A DNA stretch of 64,000 nucleotides. Source: Lateolabrax maculatus. Lineage: Eukaryota > Chordata > Actinopteri > Acropomatiformes > Lateolabracidae. Of this stretch, positions 59,569 through 64,000 are shown piece by piece. The translations under genes and the position numbers were made by a program. Position 1 is the first letter of the stretch; the number at the start of each line of letters is the position of its first letter. Location of the stretch: assembly GCA_031216445.1 (NCBI GenBank), contig CM062211.1, positions 4,600,001-4,664,000 of the forward strand, given 5' to 3'. The notes below the pieces were generated by a model. The model did no database searches and was not told the origin of the DNA. It worked only from the letters and a program-made list of their open reading frames with translations.

Positions 59569-59600
<32 letters not shown>
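59568..59600. repeat. (CA)n microsatellite
   Basis: A CA tract of about 33 bases, about 450 bases upstream of the 60046 exon. Confidence 0.9.
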
Positions 59601-60045
59601 AGGCACACACACTCAGCACTCACAGAGAACATCTCACCGTAGACCATCCCCTCCTCCCTTGAGAGGTGTCCATCTGTTGAATATGTGACTAAGACCAAAA
59701 ACTGACTCAGAAATTCAAACTCTCAAACACACAACAGACTGACAAGGACTGCAAAGGAATCAAACACTAAAATCTCTCACTTACTGGACTTTTAAAACCC
59801 TTAAATTCCAACCAATGCATATGCTTGACTCACTGTCAGCACTGTACCATTTTAGCCACTACACATAATATGTTTATGTGATACTACATTTTTAATGTGA
59901 ATGTAGTTTTTGAATGCCATACTAAACTAAATTCACAGTAAATAAATGAACATGCCTGCAGTGGCTGCAGTCGAGCTCGAGTTTACCCGATATTTCCGCC
60001 CCGTCTCTATAACCGCTGTGTGTTATTTGTTCTCTGTGCCTCCAG

Positions 60046-60161
60046 GACATTCTCAGAAAATGACTGCACCATGGTGGCCCCAGCCGACCCCTGCCTCAGC
60101 CCCACCAAGGGAGAGCTGGTCTACAGCAAGACAGCCAAACAGTGCCTGGAGGAGATATCAG
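60046..60161 (+). CDS. nav3: Neuron navigator 3, exon before the central region
   Basis: A 116-nt exon between 'ctgtgcctccAG' and 'GTacag': one base completing Arg, then TFSENDCTMVAPADPCLSPT and KGELVYSKTAKQCLEEIS, then one base. Human NAV3 has AHSENEGTALPSADSCTSPT followed by KMDLSYSKTAKQCLEEIS. The C-terminal block YSKTAKQCLEEIS is identical. In the family the next exon would continue GEDPE...RTVKNIADLRQNLEE; I do not find it before the window ends, so the following intron is longer than 3.8 kb unless the exon is beyond the edge. The exon leaves one base of a Gly codon. Confidence 0.92.
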
Positions 60162-62600
60162 GTACAGCAGGTCATCACACACGCTGTGGGTTGTGTATAT
60201 ATGGTGGTTCTCTGCGTGGGTGTGTGAATGTACACATGCGTCTGTGCGTTAACAATTGTCTCTTAGAATATTGGTCATACATTGGTCATATCATCTGCTG
60301 GTTAGCAATCTATATTTACCCTTAGCTGACCCGCCTGCTGCTGCAAAGCTGCTCTACATGTGAGAGGAATTGTTCAGACAATGCATTTACGCTCTTTAGG
60401 AAATAGGAAAATCGGTTTAGCTTACATTAATACTGGTGTATTACATTATGGATTAGCTGTTCTACCTCCGAAAGAGAAGGCCGCAGGGTGTGTTGCAGTG
60501 TTCATGGAGGATAGTTGAAGGGTAGCTGCAGGATGGGAGAGCTTTTTGAAGGCGATTGCTGTGGATAGCACAATGTACTGGTGTGTTTTCCGTGTTTGTG
60601 TGCGTGCACGTGTGTGTGTGTGTATGTGTGTTTACTGGGGGGGATCCCTGTTCCGCGCTGGTTTCATGCAGCGAAGGGAAAAGGTCAGCACTGACAGACG
60701 GACACAGGGAGCATCTGCGGCTCTTTGTTTACATCCCTGCAGGCTGCCATCATCTGTTACAGTCCCGGCGCTGCATCGCGGCCTGTCGTATGACACGTCA
60801 CCATCAGTACATACACATCATTTATTGTTTTCCGCCTCAGAAGAGGAAGTGCTTTTGCTTCACATTAGATAGATGTTTTTATCCAAAGCTCCTATAGAGC
60901 CATTGGTTCAGATATTTGAGCAATATCCACATGGGGGAATGGATGACTCAGAAACGGGAACATGTTCTCCAAGGTTTTGTACATTCTATGATTGAGTTCA
61001 TGATCCTATTCGACTATGATTGTCATAACACCTATACAACGCAAACTGCTGGTTAAAATGAAATCGCACTGTTTGTTTGCAAAGAGGGAGAACTGCAAAC
61101 CTCCTTATTGTCCTTTAATTACAGTCAGTGGACATCTGTGCGATCGAGCTCCTGCAGCTGAGAGTTCAGGATCGAGGGACATTTGACCAGTCTGAAGGAG
61201 CTTCTAACCACAAACTTAAATTCCTGACAGCAGGATGAGAAGTTAAAGCAGACAGACACACCATCAAAACTCAGCCCGCTGGCACGGAGACTTTCCATTG
61301 TTTAAACTGGATTTTGCCAGTTGCAAATGAAGACTTCAGTGTCAGAACACCATGTATCCCATTTTACAATAAAGATTTTTCCGTTGCCTAAAAGTCATCA
61401 GTCACATCTGTGGTAAACATTGTCTGTTGTTTAAGGTGCCAAATAATTTGCCAGTGATTTAGTTATTTAAGATCCATCCAAAATTTCTGAAAATGATTTG
61501 GATTTTTCATTTTAAGAGAAAATGCCACTTAAAGTGGTGGATATCTTAATATGGACTGGAACTCCATCTTCAGGTCAACTTGGATGATCAATCAAACAAA
61601 CAGCTAACTCAACAAAAAATAAGATGTCAAGTTCAAAGTGCCTACATAGCGCAGTGTGCACAAACAAGAGCGCGTGATTACAGGTTTGGTTTGTCAGCTC
61701 GGCGGCAACATTCCAGACATTTTGCTTTGGTCGGGGCTTTTCCGAAGCCCATCATTTGAAGGATAAAATTAGACTGCAGCGCTGACCGTTCCCTTTGTTT
61801 GGGGTCCATTTCAAACACTTGCTTTTTGTTGTCACACGTTTCATGGTCGATTCATATCCTTCGTTTTTCCGACTCTTTCTCCTTAGAGGGGCAGAAAAGA
61901 GTCTCTGAGAAGGACGTTCAAGTCAATGCATACCGCAGAGACCACATGACAGGCCTGCTCATTTTACATATACGAGCTGAGCCAGTGTCAATAGTGACAA
62001 TGTCCAAACATCTATGCAGCACAACCATATAAAATCTTTATTCACATGTTGATTTAAGCTTTTCTGACATTATTTGTAGAGAAGTAGTTAAAATAAGGTA
62101 TGGGATGTGTTTTATCTGTTAATTTTTTATTAATAATAGCACAAAAATGTGTGATGAGCAGGATAGCTGCAGGCTAATCTGTAGATGAGTTGCTCACAGT
62201 GTAAACACAGATTGGGGTAACCTTGACTATGGTTTCTGAGGCAGCTGCTTCCAGTCCCTACGAGCTGTTGGTAACCAGGATTCAAAAATGTGTGGAAGAC
62301 AGCTGTGACTAATAGCGACAGGGCTAATAAAGCCTCCATTGATTGATGGGGATATGTTGGTTCTGTGGGCTCATTGTTGATCCATGATAAGCTGCGGGCT
62401 CGCTATTTTAGCTCCTCAAGATAGCATTTAATTAAGTCGGGCGGCCAGCGTCTGTGCAGCAGGGGCTGCAAGCTTACAGGTGCACTGTCCAAACAACTCA
62501 CTGTCACACTGCGAGGGAAAGATGGAGAGACGGAAGGATAGTGCGAGGGGGAAAAGATAAGGGCTAGGAAGAGGAGGGAAGTGAACAGAAAGTGAGAGAA
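60162..62600 (+). other. nav3: nav3 intron downstream of the last CH-isoform exon
   Basis: Begins at GTacag. Moderately AT-rich with TG-rich patches near 60600-60630. There is no exon-like frame, and no exon starting with the expected GEDPE block is visible in either splice phase. It leads into the GA-rich region described separately. Confidence 0.75.
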
Positions 62601-62662
62601 TGAGAGGGATTAAGAGCAAGAGAGGGTGATAAACACAGAGAAGGAGGGCTGAGAGATAGGGG

Positions 62663-62704
<42 letters not shown>

Positions 62705-63422
62705 TGCTGCAGGCTGCATGCTGGAACGAACGAGCAGACCGAGAGCTATATGAGGCTGTTCGCCGGCTTCACCACCCGTTCATTCTCCGCTGTGAGGAGA
62801 GAGGGACTGTCAGAGAGTCAGAGGGGAGGCGGGAGAAGTGTGGCAGCGAGGTGGTAATTAAAGGAGAGACAGAAGGTGGAGGGAGAGAGATAAGAGTGAA
62901 TGAAAAGAGACTGTCATTTAATAAGGGGAAAGATAAAGGGAGTGTGAGCGCAGGAGGCAGGGAGAACGTGTTAGTGAGGGAAGGGAGATGTAGCGACTCG
63001 TTCATCCACGCCCCTGACTGTGGTGGAGGAAGAGAAAGGAGCCGAGAAGACAGAGAAAGAATGAGGACGGGAGAAGGAGTGGAAGAAATAAGCGTCTGTG
63101 TCCTGCTCAACGTCTGACCATGAGTATGGGCTGGCTCCAGGATGGATCTGGATTCAACCTACATGCCTGAGAGGGAGGTTTTCTCCCCGCTCTTCGCCCT
63201 GCGCTTGCTTTCCCTGCAGCCCTCTGAAGCCTGGACCTCAGTCGGGAGGCGTGGGACGTGGGGACACATCTCTCTGCCTCCTCCGTCCTCCTTCCCTCCA
63301 TCTGCTCCCTCAGCGACAGCGCAGCCAAGATGTGAAACGGAGAGCCGCGCACAGGTAGATCCACTCGCATGTGCAGTTTCACTCCGATAAGCCGGAAAAA
63401 GGGAGGGGAGCGGTGAGCAGAG
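62600..63422 (+). promoter_or_regulatory. nav3: Candidate internal promoter and 5' leader of a short nav3 isoform
   Basis: A GA-rich region with a pure GA tract (62663-62702) passes into a purine-rich, CpG-containing leader that ends at the ATG at 63423. There is no TATA box or initiator I can place. The leader has upstream ATGs, including a 16-codon frame (63120-63170) and an 82-codon frame (63142-63390) that both stop before 63423. The frame of the main ATG is closed by TGA at 63414-63416. A possible donor 'gcgcacag|GTagat' lies at 63353/63354. Promoter function is inferred from position, base composition and the reading frame that follows. Confidence 0.45.
62663..62702. repeat. (GA)n microsatellite
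   Basis: A GA tract of about 40 bases with one interruption, in the leader region of the putative short isoform. GA tracts in promoters can bind GAGA-type factors. Confidence 0.9.
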
Positions 63423-64000
63423 ATGAAGAGAGGAGCAGAGTTCTCGGTGTATCAGGGGGGCAGCCCGGCTCGGCGGCCTCCCCAGCCTCTCCCCGACAAC
63501 CTCAACCTGCGGATCAAGCAGCGCTCGCTCACAAACCTGACCCTGCTCAGCGATGGGGAGCAGCGGGTCTACTCCTTTGAGCTTGATGAGCCACCGCCTC
63601 GCCTTTCCCAGCCTCAGAACTCTTCATCGCACTCATCCTCCACCCAGCGGGCAGGAGGCAGCCTGCAGGGCAGCCCCAGGAAGGAGGCGGCCACAAGGGG
63701 CGGAGGTGTGCGGGGAACCAGGGCCCGATCCCTGTCGCTCTCGCTCACCAAGGTGCTGTCTCAGTCCGAACACTCCCTCATCCCGGTCCCCTGGCGGTGC
63801 ACGGGCGCAGGCGGGCGGCCGCAGCGGGCGTCGTACAGCGGCCACCCACGGGCCGAGCCAGCGCGGGCGTCCAGGGAGGAGGGGGGGACCGATGAGGAGG
63901 GCAGCAGCGGGCGTTCGGACGAGGAGGCGTCAGCAGGCAGGGGCGCTGGGAAGCGGGGAGGCAAGGAGAAGGACGGCGGGTATTGGGCGGAGGAGGAGGT
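63423..64000 (+). CDS. nav3: Alternative first exon of a short, NAV1-like navigator isoform (partial)
   Basis: An open frame of 192 codons runs from ATG (63423; G at -3) to the window end with no stop. TGA at 63414 closes the frame upstream, so this ATG is the first usable start. The protein reads MKRGAEFSVYQGG, then NLNLRIKQRSLTNLTLLSDG (63507 on) and SLSLTKVLSQSEHSLIPVP (63735 on), then an acidic/Gly/Ser-rich tail with SSGRSDEEAS. Human NAV1, as I recall it, begins in the same way: NLRKQKSLTNLSFLTDSEKK, then SKTLSKSEHSL, then an acidic SEDGKSDDEL. In NAV1 this exon feeds into RTVQNVLDLRQNLEETMSS, which corresponds to what should follow the 60046 exon. I therefore read it as an alternative start giving an isoform without the CH domain. 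It could instead be an internal exon or a neighbouring gene, which I think less likely. Confidence 0.75.
   Translation, partial: MKRGAEFSVYQGGSPARRPPQPLPDNLNLRIKQRSLTNLTLLSDGEQRVYSFELDEPPPRLSQPQNSSSHSSSTQRAGGSLQGSPRKEAATRGGGVRGTRARSLSLSLTKVLSQSEHSLIPVPWRCTGAGGRPQRASYSGHPRAEPARASREEGGTDEEGSSGRSDEEASAGRGAGKRGGKEKDGGYWAEEE

Larger units (their letters stand above)
56819..60045 (+). other. nav3: nav3 intron between 55678 and 60046 exons
   Basis: A 3.2-kb intron from GTgagg to 'gtgcctccAG'. A TG tract lies directly after the donor (56831-56854), a CA tract at 56991-57009, a TG tract at 59361-59389 and a CA tract at 59568-59600. I see no exon in it. Confidence 0.85.

Noticed and set aside
62704..63117. 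137-aa Glu/Arg-rich frame before the internal ATG
   Set aside because: It starts inside the GA tract and is a purine-rich low-complexity translation; better read as 5' leader.

Overview
The window is vertebrate nuclear DNA, most likely from a teleost, probably a percomorph. Small exons with GT/AG splice sites sit in multi-kilobase introns. CA/TG and CT/GA microsatellites are dense, and decayed repeats resemble families I recall from spiny-rayed fish genomes. I see no bacterial, phage, organellar or CRISPR signal. The fish assignment is inferred.

One gene, on the + strand, dominates: the 5' half of a neuron navigator gene, best matched to NAV3 (unc-53 homologue; microtubule plus-end-associated and neuronal). 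Eight consecutive exons join with matching splice phases: 7663-7780, 9807-9859, 26273-26345, 33384-33558, 42095-42163, 49811-49953, 55678-56818 and 60046-60161. They encode about 629 residues: the calponin-homology (CH) domain over the first four exons, then the long Ser/Pro/Lys-rich microtubule-binding region. The 5' exons before the CH domain and everything after 'KQCLEEIS' (central region, coiled coils, AAA+ ATPase) lie outside the window. An extra 60-nt exon at 37327-37386 has the right phase to be an in-frame cassette.

At the right edge (63423-64000) a GC-rich open reading frame starts with ATG after a GA-rich, CpG-containing leader and runs off the window. It resembles the N-terminus of NAV1 and lies where the NAV1 first exon would sit in the shared architecture. 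I read it as an alternative first exon with an internal promoter, giving a CH-less, NAV1-like isoform.

The introns contain a 5'-truncated, frameshifted LINE (47135-48095, minus strand), two inverted copies of one repeat that could form an intronic hairpin (about 34020-34430), two opposite-strand copies of another repeat (15295-15650, 28425-28905), SINE-like relics, a duplicated ~180-bp non-coding element (20611-20785 and 24121-24297), and microsatellites close to several splice sites. No second protein-coding gene is supported. Family comparisons come from memory of navigator proteins and fish repeats; no search was run.
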